NCBI GenBank assembly: GCA_964563855.1
Contig: CAZLYU010000007.1
Span: forward strand, 1 to 64,000
Direction: 5' to 3'
Length of the DNA: 64,000 bases
Source of the DNA: JAFGRR01 sp964563855
Lineage (GTDB): Bacteria > Planctomycetota > Phycisphaerae > UBA1845 > Fen-1342
Shown here: positions 43,590 to 52,294 of the stretch, piece after piece
Layout of the letters: the number at the start of each line of letters is the position of its first letter
Position numbering within the stretch: the stretch's first letter is position 1
The notes under the pieces: model-generated
Told to the model about the DNA's origin: nothing
Databases searched by the model: none
Seen by the model: only the letters and a program-made list of their open reading frames with translations
Translations under genes and position numbers: made by a program

Positions 43590-43651
43590 GGCGTTTCGGG
43601 GCCCCGTGTCTTTAATTATAAGACTTTCTTGCTGGGGTTCCAATATTCTTT

Positions 43652-43672
43652 TCGGCAATCACGCCGATTTTT
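43652..43672 (+). terminator. possible short terminator after the beta-helix gene
   Basis: TCGGC pairs with GCCGA around AATCAC and is followed by TTTTT, 63 bases past the stop codon. The stem has only five pairs, so strength is doubtful. Confidence 0.4.
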
Positions 43673-43791
43673 GTTGCTTCACGCCGCAATCCCAAGTAAT
43701 CTGCAGCGTGAGGAGATGAGCAGGCGTAGCTTTGCTGCGCTCGGAGAATGGTTAGCGCCGGATGTTGGGCGCATTTGGAGAGGAGAAGGAA

Positions 43792-44607
43792 ATGCGGGGT
43801 CATACCCAGATCGCTGCTTGCCTGATGGCAAGCTTGTTCGCGTCGACCGCGAGCGCCCAGTTGCTGTCGGATACGCTGCTTCGCATCGAAGCTTCCGCAA
43901 CCGTTAGCGGCGACAAAGCCGTTGAGACCGGTGCATTTGAGGTTGGCATCAACGACGCCACCTTCGATCGCGATACCAACACGTGGAGTTGGGAGCTCAG
44001 CGGCCCGGCCGACATCATGACCCAGGACGGTCTCGTGCTCGCGACGCTCGTTCCGAGTTCGGGCAACAACAGCACGTCGTTTGTCTACCAGGTTCCGGCC
44101 GGTGGCGACGCCGACAAGAGCACGCCGGTCTGGCAGGCGAACCTTGGTTTCGCGGTCATCGCGAACCCGAACGTCGACACGGACTTCACGATCAAGTCGG
44201 CGCTGATCGACGTGAACCCGGACTTGGCTAATGCCCAAGGTCGGGCTAGTGCGGCGATTTCGTTGACGGACGTGGCCGGCGGCGCTGGCGCGACGTTGAC
44301 GGGCCTGAATGCTGGTGGCGGCAGCTATGTCGCCCAGTACAACGGATTGGTGCCGGCGGGTGTGACGTTTACCGAGGGCATCAACAATATTGCGACGGGC
44401 TCGACGACGACGACGCCGTTCAATTTCCCGGCGGCGCCGAACACCTTTTCGCCGATCGCCGGCACGGTTCAGGATCTGAGTACGCAGGTGAGCTTCCGTC
44501 TTTCGGCTGGCGACATTGCCAGCGGTACGACGAACTTCATCGTTATTCCGGAGCCGGCCTCGGCGCTGCTGCTCGGCGTGCTCGGGCTGATCGTTCGCCG
44601 TCGCTAA
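43792..44607 (+). CDS. PEP-CTERM sorted surface protein
   Basis: A 271-residue protein. Signal peptide MRGHTQIAACLMASLFASTA ending before AQLL. The rest is a beta-rich Ala/Thr/Asn domain without catalytic motifs. The C-terminus is a clear sorting signal: VIPEPASALLLGVLGLIVRRR. GGAGAGGAGAAGGA precedes this ATG, which decides it over a start ten codons upstream. The 20 residues before the PEP motif (FRLSAGDIASGTTNFIV) are shared with the next gene, so the two are tandem paralogues. Presumed surface- or matrix-attached. Confidence 0.85.
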   Translation: MRGHTQIAACLMASLFASTASAQLLSDTLLRIEASATVSGDKAVETGAFEVGINDATFDRDTNTWSWELSGPADIMTQDGLVLATLVPSSGNNSTSFVYQVPAGGDADKSTPVWQANLGFAVIANPNVDTDFTIKSALIDVNPDLANAQGRASAAISLTDVAGGAGATLTGLNAGGGSYVAQYNGLVPAGVTFTEGINNIATGSTTTTPFNFPAAPNTFSPIAGTVQDLSTQVSFRLSAGDIASGTTNFIVIPEPASALLLGVLGLIVRRR

Positions 44608-44693
44608 ACTCGTGTTGCCAGGAAAGCGCGGCCGCGCTTGGAGGGTGCGGCCGGCTTCGCCTTAGAAATTGGCCCTGAAGGAGTGGGTGAAGA

Positions 44694-45425
44694 ATGAAAG
44701 TGAACGGCTATCTTGTCGCGACTGCTTGCGTGGCGTTCCTTGCCGCCCAGGCGAGCGCCCTTGAAATTCCAAACGTAGTGCTAACGGTGACCGCGACCAA
44801 CGCGACCGGCACCGGCTCAACCGATATCGTCATTGGCGACGACTTGGATCCGTCGGCCGACGGCTTCCTGGGTCTGATCGGCGCTCCGGTTAGCTTGGAG
44901 ACCGTGGGTGGTGATCAGGTCGCGACCATCAACTCGGCGAACATTGTCATGAGCCCGGGTAACGGCGAGGGGCTGATCAGCCTAGCGTTCGTTGTGACCG
45001 CCGGCGACACTGATACCGATTTCGTGCTTAGCACTGGCGCCCTCGGCTTCAACCCGGCACTCGCTGTCGCAGCGGGGCAGGCGAGCGCGGGCTTCACCGT
45101 GACCGATACCAATGGCGACGGCGCGGCGCTCGGTCAGAGCGGCGGCGCCTACGCGTCGTTCACCAACGGCGCGACCGAGTTTGCTCGCCTGGTGCCCAGC
45201 GTCACGGCTGGTCCGAACTCATCGAATTCCGATTCGGAGGAGTTCCCGATGGGCGGCGGCTTCTCGACGCTCACGCCGCCGGATGTCGATGACATGTCGA
45301 TCGAGGCGGCTTTCAATCTGACGGCGGGTGACCTCGGCAGTGGCACGAGCCGTTTCCTGATCATCCCGGAGCCGTCCGCGATCGCGCTGCTTGCTGTCGG
45401 CGGCCTGCTTCTCCGCCGTCGCTAA
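44694..45425 (+). CDS. PEP-CTERM sorted surface protein (tandem paralogue)
   Basis: A 243-residue protein with signal peptide (YLVATACVAFLAAQASA) and a Gly/Asp/Thr-rich beta domain. It ends FNLTAGDLGSGTSRFLIIPE then PSAIALLAVGGLLLRRR, a typical PEP-CTERM signal. The region before the PEP motif matches the previous gene. AAGGAG lies upstream of the ATG. 86 bases separate the genes, and a terminator lies downstream of this one, so they probably form one operon. Confidence 0.85.
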   Translation: MKVNGYLVATACVAFLAAQASALEIPNVVLTVTATNATGTGSTDIVIGDDLDPSADGFLGLIGAPVSLETVGGDQVATINSANIVMSPGNGEGLISLAFVVTAGDTDTDFVLSTGALGFNPALAVAAGQASAGFTVTDTNGDGAALGQSGGAYASFTNGATEFARLVPSVTAGPNSSNSDSEEFPMGGGFSTLTPPDVDDMSIEAAFNLTAGDLGSGTSRFLIIPEPSAIALLAVGGLLLRRR

Positions 45426-45457
45426 TCGCTCCTCGACGGCCAGCAACAACCTCTCCG

Positions 45458-45492
45458 ACCGGTGGGCGACCCATGTCGCTCGCCGGTTTTTT
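45458..45492 (+). terminator. rho-independent terminator
   Basis: ACCGGTGGGCGAC (45458-45470) pairs with GTCGCTCGCCGGT (45474-45486) through two G-U-type pairs and a 3-base loop, followed by TTTTTT. It lies 33 bases after the second PEP-CTERM gene. Confidence 0.8.
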
Positions 45493-45958
45493 CGTTGGTT
45501 CCGGCATCGAGCGGGCGCCGCTTGGTTGGCCCGGGCGAGCGGTTGAAGTTTGACCCATGCGTCGATCGCCGGTTGGCCTAGCGATCGGGGGCCGCAACAC
45601 GCTCGGGCGCACGGGCCGCCCTGATCGGGGGCGCATCGGCGGGCCAAAGCGGAAGCACGCTCGTAACTCGGGTGAAGTGAGACGGTCTTGTTCGGCTCAC
45701 CCTGCTCGCGCCGCAGGAAAAACACCGACCGAGCGAACGCCGCCCACGCCGCGACCTAAACCCTGGCTGAGCCAACGGCCGCCGCTCGCTCAACCAGACA
45801 TTCCAGCGCGTGATGTGGTCGCCACACGTATCCAGACAGAGTCAGACACCGACTGACCGCCGATTTCGCTACCGTCGCTCAGCGGGTTTGGCTGGTGAGC
45901 GCCTCTGAAGTGCGCGGCTTGGCCCCCACGTGCACATTTAGACACAGAGGAGATTCGG
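45493..45958. other. intergenic region without recognisable gene
   Basis: A gap of 466 bases between the terminator and the PDZ-hydrolase gene. A 99-codon plus-strand open frame (45557-45856) is Arg/Pro-rich, has no good ribosome-binding site and looks non-coding. No tRNA, hairpin or repeat was seen. The promoter of the following gene should lie at the right end. Confidence 0.5.
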
Positions 45959-47329
45959 ATGCACCGGGTTTATTTGCCTGCGGCTATTGCCGCGCTCGTC
46001 GGCGTTGCGACGGCGGAGTTGCCGCGTCGTGGGGTCTTGGGGGTTCAAGTCGCGCTGCTCGGCGACGCACAGCGAGCACAGTACGACGTTGAAGCTGACG
46101 TCAACGGGGTGCTCGTCGTGGGCGTCGCGCCCGGCTTGGCCGCCGCCCAAGCCGGGCTGGCCAGCGGCGATGTCATCGTCAGCATTGACGGCGTCGCAAC
46201 GCGGAGCGTGCCGTCGCTGCAAAAGGTGCTGAGTGGGCGTGTAGCCGGGGCGAAGCTGCAGTTCACCATTCACCGCGCCGGCGAAGCGTTGGAACGTGAG
46301 GTGGCGCTCAGCGCAGCGTCGCGTGAAACGCATGAGGCGTTCGACGTTAGTTATGGAAACGTGAAGGGCCCGGCGGGCCGACAACGCACCATTATCACCA
46401 AGCCGAGCGGCGACGGTCCGTTCCCCGCTCTGCTGTGGATTCAGGGGCTGAGCTGCAGCCCGGTCGAGAACGTCCCGCTGTACCAAGACTTGCTCTATCC
46501 ACTGACGGAAAGCGGCTTCGTCACGCTCCGCGTTGAGAAGCCCGGCATTGGCGACAGCGAGGGCGGCCCCTGCATCGACATCGATTTCGAGACGGAAAGG
46601 GCCGGCTATGCTGCAGCGCTCGCGATGCTGAAAGACTTGCCGTACGTGAATAGCGATCGCGTCTTCATCTTCGGTCACAGCATGGGCGGCGTCTTTGGGC
46701 CGTTGATTGCGCGGGAGAACCCGGTGCGTGGCATCATCGTCTATGGCGCCGCGATGCGCACGTGGCCGGAATACGTGCTGGAGAACAGTCGGCGCCAAGC
46801 CGAGCTGTCCGGGGCCTCGTATGGGGCGATGGATCAGGCGGCTCGCCTGCAATTTCAGTTTGCTTACGAGATCTATGCGGCGAAGAAGACGCCGAAACAG
46901 GTCGCGGAGATATCGTCTGATCTCGCCGCGTACGTCGCCGCCGTCGTCACTAACGACAAATACATGTACACCCGTCACTACCGCTTTTTCCAGCAACTCT
47001 ACGACGTTTCGCTCGGCGAAGTCTGGGAGTCGGTGGATGCCGACGTGCTGGCGTTGTACGGCGGCAGCGACTTTGTCACATCACCGGAAGATCATCGCAT
47101 GATTGCTGCGGCGGTGAACCGAACGCACCCGGGCCGCGGCGAGTATCGGGTGATCGAACACATGACGCACGGTTTGGGGCGGTCAGAGAGTCAGGCGACC
47201 GCGATCTCCGAGCCGCTGATCGCGGCGCTCGATCCGCGGCTGATCGACATCTTGCGTGACTGGCTGCGCGAGAAGTGCAGGTCTGACGCTTCCGCCTTTC
47301 GCGCAGCGAACTTGCTCGATGTGATGTGA
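45959..47329 (+). CDS. secreted PDZ-alpha/beta hydrolase fusion
   Basis: A 456-residue protein. Signal peptide residues 1-19. Residues about 24-118 form a PDZ domain (GVLGVQVALLGDAQRA; LVVGVAPGLAAAQAGLASGD; LQFTIHRAGEAL). Residues about 125-445 are an alpha/beta hydrolase with nucleophile Ser in FIFGHSMGGVFG (about 241), Asp in LYGGSDFVTSPED (about 372) and His in IEHMTHGLGRS (about 403). GGAG is six bases before the ATG. A PDZ fused N-terminally to a serine hydrolase suggests recognition of protein C-termini in the periplasm before ester hydrolysis. The substrate is unknown. Confidence 0.85.
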   Translation: MHRVYLPAAIAALVGVATAELPRRGVLGVQVALLGDAQRAQYDVEADVNGVLVVGVAPGLAAAQAGLASGDVIVSIDGVATRSVPSLQKVLSGRVAGAKLQFTIHRAGEALEREVALSAASRETHEAFDVSYGNVKGPAGRQRTIITKPSGDGPFPALLWIQGLSCSPVENVPLYQDLLYPLTESGFVTLRVEKPGIGDSEGGPCIDIDFETERAGYAAALAMLKDLPYVNSDRVFIFGHSMGGVFGPLIARENPVRGIIVYGAAMRTWPEYVLENSRRQAELSGASYGAMDQAARLQFQFAYEIYAAKKTPKQVAEISSDLAAYVAAVVTNDKYMYTRHYRFFQQLYDVSLGEVWESVDADVLALYGGSDFVTSPEDHRMIAAAVNRTHPGRGEYRVIEHMTHGLGRSESQATAISEPLIAALDPRLIDILRDWLREKCRSDASAFRAANLLDVM

Positions 47330-47429
47330 TGAGCGACGCAGCGCAGCCGCCCGGGGGGCGTCGCAGAGTTGCATCGGATCTCCGACACGTCGCAGTCGAT
47401 GCCAACATTCGAGGCGGGCGCGGCCCGCG

Positions 47430-48314
47430 TCAGCCCTCAGCCAGCTCGCTCAGCAGGTGATCGGCGAGGTGTCGTCCAAGTGTCGCGGCGTCGACGTGGC
47501 GGTCGGTTGCTTCGGCGACGCGCTGGTAGTCGTCGGTGAACAGCTTGGCGTGCAGCACGACGTCGTCGCCGTCGAGGTGGGCGAGCGCGCCGACCGGCGT
47601 GTGACAGCCGGCGTTGATTCGCGCGAGGAACGTCCGTTCGGCGGAAATGCAGCGTCGCGTCGGCTCGTCGTTCAACGCGGCGCAAACCGCTTCGGCTGCG
47701 TCGCCTTTGCGGGTTTGAATCGCCAGGGCCCCCTGCGCCGGTGCGGGCGTGAAGTGTTCGACCGGCAGCGGCAGCATGCGCGGATGTTCTATTCCCAAAC
47801 GCGTGAGCCCCGCCGCCGCCAAGACGATGCCGTCAAGTTGCTCGTCGTCGAGCTTTTGAATGCGGGTCGGCACATTGCCGCGAATGGGAACGATTTCGAA
47901 TGGCCGCAATTGCAGGAACTGAGCGGCTCGGCGCGGGCTGTTGGTGCCGATGCGCGCCCCGGCGGGCAGGTCGTCGAGCGCTTCCGCCGACCGCGTCAGC
48001 AGCATGTCGTGCACGGGGGCGCGTGCGGGTGTGGCCGCGATGGTCAGGCCTGTGGTCTCCGCGGTCTGCAGATCTTTGAAGCTATGCACGGCGAAGTCGA
48101 CTTCGTTCGAACTGAGCGCGTTCTCGAGGGCGCTGACGAACGCGCCGACCGGCCAGTCGCTGCCGAAATTGCGATCCTGCACCGCATCGCCGTGCGTCTT
48201 GATGACGATCTGCTCGATGTCGAGACCGTGATGTACGGCGCGCAGACGCTCGCACACCCAGTTGGTTTGCCACAGCGCGAGGTCGCTGCCGCGGGTGCCG
48301 ACACGAAGCTTCAA
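47430..48314 (-). CDS. hemC: hydroxymethylbilane synthase (porphobilinogen deaminase)
   Basis: A 294-residue enzyme condensing four porphobilinogens to hydroxymethylbilane. Seen: LRVGTRGSDLALWQTNWV, the substrate-binding GTNSPRRAAQFLQLRP, IRGNVPTRIQKLD, and the dipyrromethane-cofactor Cys in RINAGCHTPVGALAHLDGDD (about residue 237). The start is a TTG that overlaps the hemL stop (TTGA) with GGAG eight bases upstream; this gives the normal HemC length, whereas the longer open frame is foreign sequence. Translation is likely coupled to hemL. Confidence 0.92.
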   Translation of the reverse strand: MKLRVGTRGSDLALWQTNWVCERLRAVHHGLDIEQIVIKTHGDAVQDRNFGSDWPVGAFVSALENALSSNEVDFAVHSFKDLQTAETTGLTIAATPARAPVHDMLLTRSAEALDDLPAGARIGTNSPRRAAQFLQLRPFEIVPIRGNVPTRIQKLDDEQLDGIVLAAAGLTRLGIEHPRMLPLPVEHFTPAPAQGALAIQTRKGDAAEAVCAALNDEPTRRCISAERTFLARINAGCHTPVGALAHLDGDDVVLHAKLFTDDYQRVAEATDRHVDAATLGRHLADHLLSELAEG

Positions 48315-49627
48315 GACGAAATCTCCGCAAGGGTGGCGCGGGCGGCGTCGACGACAAACTGCACGTCGTCGGACGTGTGCGCAGCGGAGATGAAAAGCGC
48401 TTCGTACCCGCTCGGCGGCAGCCACACGCCGCGATCGAGCATGCCGCGGAAAAACGCTGCGTAGCGTTCGTGATCGGCGGCTTGGGCTTGATCGAAGTTG
48501 GTAATGGGCTGCGCGCTGAAGGCAAGGCCCAGCATGCCGCCGCGCGCACCGCCGGTCATCTTCACGCCGACCGCCTCGCTCGCGGCGAGCACGCCGTCGA
48601 CGAGGGTTTGCGCCTGCTGTTCGAGACGGTCGTAAAAGCCCGGGTGCTGGCAAAGTTTAAGGGTTGCAAACCCGGCGGCCATCCCGACCGGGTTGCCGCT
48701 GAGCGTGCCCGCCTGATACATGGGGCCGAGCGGGCTCACGCGCTCCATGAGCTTGCGCGGCCCGGCGTATGCGGCGACGGGCATGCCGCCGCCGATGACC
48801 TTGCCGAGGCAGGTGATGTCGGGGCGCACATGGCAAAGGTTTTGATAGCCGCCCCACGCGACGCGAAAGCCGGTCATCACCTCGTCGAAGACCAGCAGGG
48901 CGCCGGACGCGTCGCACAGCTCGCGCAGTTGTTCGAGGAAGCCCTCGACGGGCGGCACGAAACCCATGTTGCCGCCAATCGGCTCGACGAACACCCCCGC
49001 TACGCCGTCGGGGTGCTGGCGGAAGATGTCGCGGACGGCGTCGGCGTCGTTGTACGGCGCGAGCAGCGTTTCGGAGACGGCCTCGCGCGTCACGCCGGCG
49101 GAGTCGGGCGTGCCGAAGGTCGCCGCGCCGGAGCCCGCCGCGACGAGCATTGCGTCGCTATGTCCGTGGTAGCAGCCGGTGAACTTGATGATCTTGCCGC
49201 GTCCGGTCGCGGCTCGCGCGAGGCGGATGGCGCTCATGCACGCCTCAGTCCCGCTGTTCACGAAGCGCACGACGTCGGCTGCGGGCAGCGCCCCGACGAT
49301 GAGCTCGGCGAGTTCGGCCTCAGATGCGCAGCAGGCGCCAAAGCTCAACCCGCGATCGCAGGCGGCGTGCACGGCGCTGAGCACCTCGGGGTGGGCGTGA
49401 CCGACAATCGCCGGCCCCCAAGTGCCGACGAGATCGACGTAGCGATTGCCGTCGACGTCATAGACGTAAGCGCCGTCGGTGCGTTCGACGAAGACGGGCT
49501 CGCCGCCGACCGCGCGGAACGCACGCACCGGGCTGTTCACACCGCCGACCAGCACCTGCTGCGCGCGAGCAAAAAGCTCGGCGGAGCGTGGCCGGTTGGC
49601 GGCGACCGTTGCTGTGTTTTGCGACAT
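48311..49627 (-). CDS. hemL: glutamate-1-semialdehyde 2,1-aminomutase
   Basis: A 438-residue PLP enzyme making 5-aminolevulinate in the C5 pathway. Typical landmarks are VGGVNSPVRAFRAVGGEPVF, DLVGTWGPAIVGHAHPEV, FVNSGTEACMSAIRLARAAT, FTGCYHGHSDAMLV and the PLP-binding Lys in TCLGKVIGGGMPVAAY. The ATG at 49627 begins MSQNTATVA, just before the conserved start. Its 3' end overlaps hemC, so two tetrapyrrole steps are coupled. A glutamyl-tRNA reductase gene is not in the window. Confidence 0.95.
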   Translation of the reverse strand: MSQNTATVAANRPRSAELFARAQQVLVGGVNSPVRAFRAVGGEPVFVERTDGAYVYDVDGNRYVDLVGTWGPAIVGHAHPEVLSAVHAACDRGLSFGACCASEAELAELIVGALPAADVVRFVNSGTEACMSAIRLARAATGRGKIIKFTGCYHGHSDAMLVAAGSGAATFGTPDSAGVTREAVSETLLAPYNDADAVRDIFRQHPDGVAGVFVEPIGGNMGFVPPVEGFLEQLRELCDASGALLVFDEVMTGFRVAWGGYQNLCHVRPDITCLGKVIGGGMPVAAYAGPRKLMERVSPLGPMYQAGTLSGNPVGMAAGFATLKLCQHPGFYDRLEQQAQTLVDGVLAASEAVGVKMTGGARGGMLGLAFSAQPITNFDQAQAADHERYAAFFRGMLDRGVWLPPSGYEALFISAAHTSDDVQFVVDAARATLAEISS

Positions 49628-49709
49628 CACCAATCTCTGCAAACGCGTTGGAAACGCGGGCAGTTTAGCGGAGATTGGCGCCGCAGGCGAAAGCGCCGCG
49701 GGCTGCAGG

Positions 49710-50153
49710 TCAGTCGAACGAGTAGCCGGCGAAGAACAGCTCGCTCGGCTCATCGTTCTTGTAAATCGTCATGTAGACGCCGTGGCCGCGTTCGAGTTCT
49801 TCGATGATGTCGAGGTTCTCGTCGACCATTTCGTGAGTGGGACGGGTCGTGCCGTAGGTCTCGACGAGCAGATCATCTTCGATCGGGGCGGCGACGCAAA
49901 AGTCGGGCTCGTCGTCGACGCGCTCGAGGTCGAGAATCGAGCGCGTGCCGTCTTCCTCGGCGTCTTCGAGGGCGTCGTCGATGGTGTCGTGCTGCGCACC
50001 TGGCGCGGGCGAGTTCGCGGAGAGCGGGAATGTCAGGAAGGGCGTGACGGGGTTATAGCGCCCCGCGGCAAATTCACGTTCGCGCAACCGCTGCAGCGCG
50101 GCGTTCGCGTCTTCCTCGTACGGCACGAAGTACCAGTATGGGTGAGCGCCCAT
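49710..50153 (-). CDS. small acidic protein of unknown function
   Basis: A 147-residue soluble protein beginning MGAHPYWYFVPYEEDANAAL and rich in Asp/Glu (IDDALEDAEEDGTRSILDLE, PTHEMVDENLDIIEELE). It has no signal peptide or membrane segment and ends ELFFAGYSFD. GGGAGA precedes the ATG at 50153, favoured over a start 14 codons upstream. It lies 82 bases upstream of hemL on the same strand. I do not recognise the family; aromatic N-terminus and acidic body suggest a small alpha/beta protein. Confidence 0.6.
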   Translation of the reverse strand: MGAHPYWYFVPYEEDANAALQRLREREFAAGRYNPVTPFLTFPLSANSPAPGAQHDTIDDALEDAEEDGTRSILDLERVDDEPDFCVAAPIEDDLLVETYGTTRPTHEMVDENLDIIEELERGHGVYMTIYKNDEPSELFFAGYSFD

Positions 50154-50270
50154 AATCGTCGTCTCCCGAAGCGTTTCCAGCGATGGCTCATGCACCCGCG
50201 CCGCGGCGGCGCGAGGCTGCCGCGGGTGGGTATCGGTTGGGAGGACGCGGCACTTTCGCGCGTGATGAAA

Positions 50271-51812
50271 CTACTCGCCAGATCCGAGCACCGGCAGCGA
50301 CATCTGCTGCTCAGGACGCTTGGGCGCCGCACTTTGGATGGCGTCGCTCAATTTCTCCATAATCGCCGCCGTGCCGCGCCGGCGCGACAGGTGCATGCGA
50401 AAGGCGTGATTGACCTTCTGCACGCGTTCGGTGAGCTGCGGCGTGAAGCCGAAGGCTTTCTCATCGTTGGGCGCCTGAATCTTCGCCATGCGCTTCCAGC
50501 CTTGATTCATGTTGAGCACGAACAGCATGGTGGTGAGCGAGCGGGTGCGCCACAGGGTGCGTAGGGCGCGTTTCCAGACCCAATTGGTCTTGGCGGCGGC
50601 GTAGCGGATTTCGTAGATGGCTTCGTCGAGCTCGCGCGGCGTCATGTTCGCCGGATCGTAGATGGTTTCGACGAACGAGTAGCGCTCCCAATCCTTGGGA
50701 TACTGCGTCGCGAAGATGCGTTTCTCCGCCATGTAGCGGTCATACATCTTCGTGCCCGGCAGCAGCGTGAGGTTGGTGATCTGAATGATGTCGACGCCTA
50801 ACTCAACCGCCATGGTCGCGGTCTCGGCGGCGGTGTCTTTGTCGTCGTCGTCGGAGCCGATGATGAATCCGCCGAAGACCGACACACCGGCCTTGTGGAA
50901 GCTGTTGACCAGTTCGGGGTAGCGGCCGAGGTTCTTGCGATTGATGCCTTTGTGATAGCTCTTGAGCGTTTTGGGGTTGAAGCTCTCGAAGCCGATCAGC
51001 ATGCCGCGGCAGCCGGCCTTGTACGCCAGGCGCAGGCCTTCGGGGTCGTCACCCATGTTCAGGGTGGTCTGGCTGAACCAAAGGCGTTTCTTGCCGTGCT
51101 TGATGATGGCGCGGAGTAACTCTTTGGCCCACTCGGCATGCGCCGGGCCGACGCCGAAAAAGTTGTCGTCGACGACGAAGATGAATTGTTGGGGCGTGTT
51201 GTTCCACTCTTCGACGATGTCGCCGATGCGTCGGCGGCGAATCTGCGGGCCGTTGTAGCGCGTGACGGAACAGTATTCGCAGCCGACAGGGCAGCCGCGC
51301 GATGTCTGCAGTGCGGCGACGGTGTACTTTCCGTTCATCGGCTGCAGGTTCTGCAGGGCGCCGCCGTAGCCACCGGCTTCGAGATCGCTGAGTTGTCCCT
51401 GATAGCGGGTCTGCATGCGGCCGCTGGCAGCGTCTTCGACAATGCCGGGCCAGATATCGTCACACTCGCCGACCACGACGGAGTCGAAGTGCTGGCCGGC
51501 TTCTTCGGGTAAGGCTGATGCGTGCGGGCCGCCCATGATGGTCTGAATGCCGTTGCGGCGGCAGATTTCAGCGATCTCATAGGCTCGGGTGGCGCCGCTG
51601 GTGTACGCGGTCACGCCGACGAGGTCGTACTTGCCGCTGGTGATGAGCTGCTCGGTTTGGTCGAGGCCGAAGATCTCGTCGATGATGTCGACGTGGTGGG
51701 CCTGCGGCACGAGCTTGGCCAGCACTTGAAGGCCAAGCTGGGGGATGTAGCTGCCGACAGTGTGATAGCCCTGGGTTCGGCGGGTGACGGGGTTCACGAG
51801 TGCGATACGCAA
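50271..51812 (-). CDS. B12-binding-domain radical SAM protein
   Basis: A 513-residue enzyme. Residues about 1-140 are a cobalamin-binding-type domain (LRIALVNPVTRRTQGYHTVG, YDLVGVTAYTSGATRAYEIA, GGPHASALPEEA). The radical SAM cluster follows as RGCPVGCEYC (CxxxCxxC, about residue 170), with VVDDNFFG and FGGFIIGSDDDD typical of BchE/methyltransferase-like members. It begins with TTG, with GAGGA a few bases upstream; the longer frame before it is Arg-rich and not coding. Family members perform methylation or ring chemistry on unactivated carbons. The substrate is unknown; no hopanoid or chlorophyll gene is adjacent. Confidence 0.85.
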   Translation of the reverse strand: MRIALVNPVTRRTQGYHTVGSYIPQLGLQVLAKLVPQAHHVDIIDEIFGLDQTEQLITSGKYDLVGVTAYTSGATRAYEIAEICRRNGIQTIMGGPHASALPEEAGQHFDSVVVGECDDIWPGIVEDAASGRMQTRYQGQLSDLEAGGYGGALQNLQPMNGKYTVAALQTSRGCPVGCEYCSVTRYNGPQIRRRRIGDIVEEWNNTPQQFIFVVDDNFFGVGPAHAEWAKELLRAIIKHGKKRLWFSQTTLNMGDDPEGLRLAYKAGCRGMLIGFESFNPKTLKSYHKGINRKNLGRYPELVNSFHKAGVSVFGGFIIGSDDDDKDTAAETATMAVELGVDIIQITNLTLLPGTKMYDRYMAEKRIFATQYPKDWERYSFVETIYDPANMTPRELDEAIYEIRYAAAKTNWVWKRALRTLWRTRSLTTMLFVLNMNQGWKRMAKIQAPNDEKAFGFTPQLTERVQKVNHAFRMHLSRRRGTAAIMEKLSDAIQSAAPKRPEQQMSLPVLGSGE

Positions 51813-52042
51813 GACCGAGGTCCTCGTCCGTGAGAGCAGGATGGCTGACTTCCGACTAGCGCGGGAATAACAAGTCGCTTCAGAATCCCGCGAACTTAGC
51901 GCGGAGTGTACCAAAGCTGTTGCTCGATTTGGGGGTCGACGGGGCGTTTTTTGACGGGCGGGGAGAGGTCGTGCAAGCGCGCAAGGCGGGCGCGCGCCCG
52001 CCGCGTTGCGCCGCACCGCGTTCGCCGCACGCTGCTCGCGCT

Positions 52043-52288
52043 TTATGCGATTGGCGCTGCGTCCGGGGCGGCCTCGTAGGCTGGCAGTACGTAGGGCTCG
52101 ATCGAGAACGTTCTCAGCGAGCGGCCGTAGTGCACGGCGCGCTCGACGACAACGGCGGGCGGCTCGCGAACGACGACTTGCTCGCCGTGCAGCAGTGTGA
52201 TCATCGTGTCGGGGGTCGACTCGATGGTCTTGATCTGCTCGGCGTTGAGCACGAAGGGGCGGCCGTTGATGCGGGTGAGCTGAATCAT
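52043..52288 (-). CDS. flbD: FlbD-family flagellar protein
   Basis: An 81-residue protein opening IQLTRINGRPFVLNAEQIKT then IESTPDTMITLLHGEQVVV, the standard FlbD/YlzI pattern, extended at the C-terminus by an Ala/Pro tail. It follows flgE by six bases and ends the flagellar operon; in many bacteria flbD sits between flgE and motA. Its role in motility is not defined. No motA/motB follows here. Confidence 0.9.
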   Translation of the reverse strand: MIQLTRINGRPFVLNAEQIKTIESTPDTMITLLHGEQVVVREPPAVVVERAVHYGRSLRTFSIEPYVLPAYEAAPDAAPIA

Positions 52289-52294
52289 GGCTGT

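Noticed and set aside
45557..45856. 99-codon plus-strand open frame in the gap after the PEP-CTERM genes
   Set aside because: Arg/Pro-rich composition, no ribosome-binding site, no hydrophobic core.
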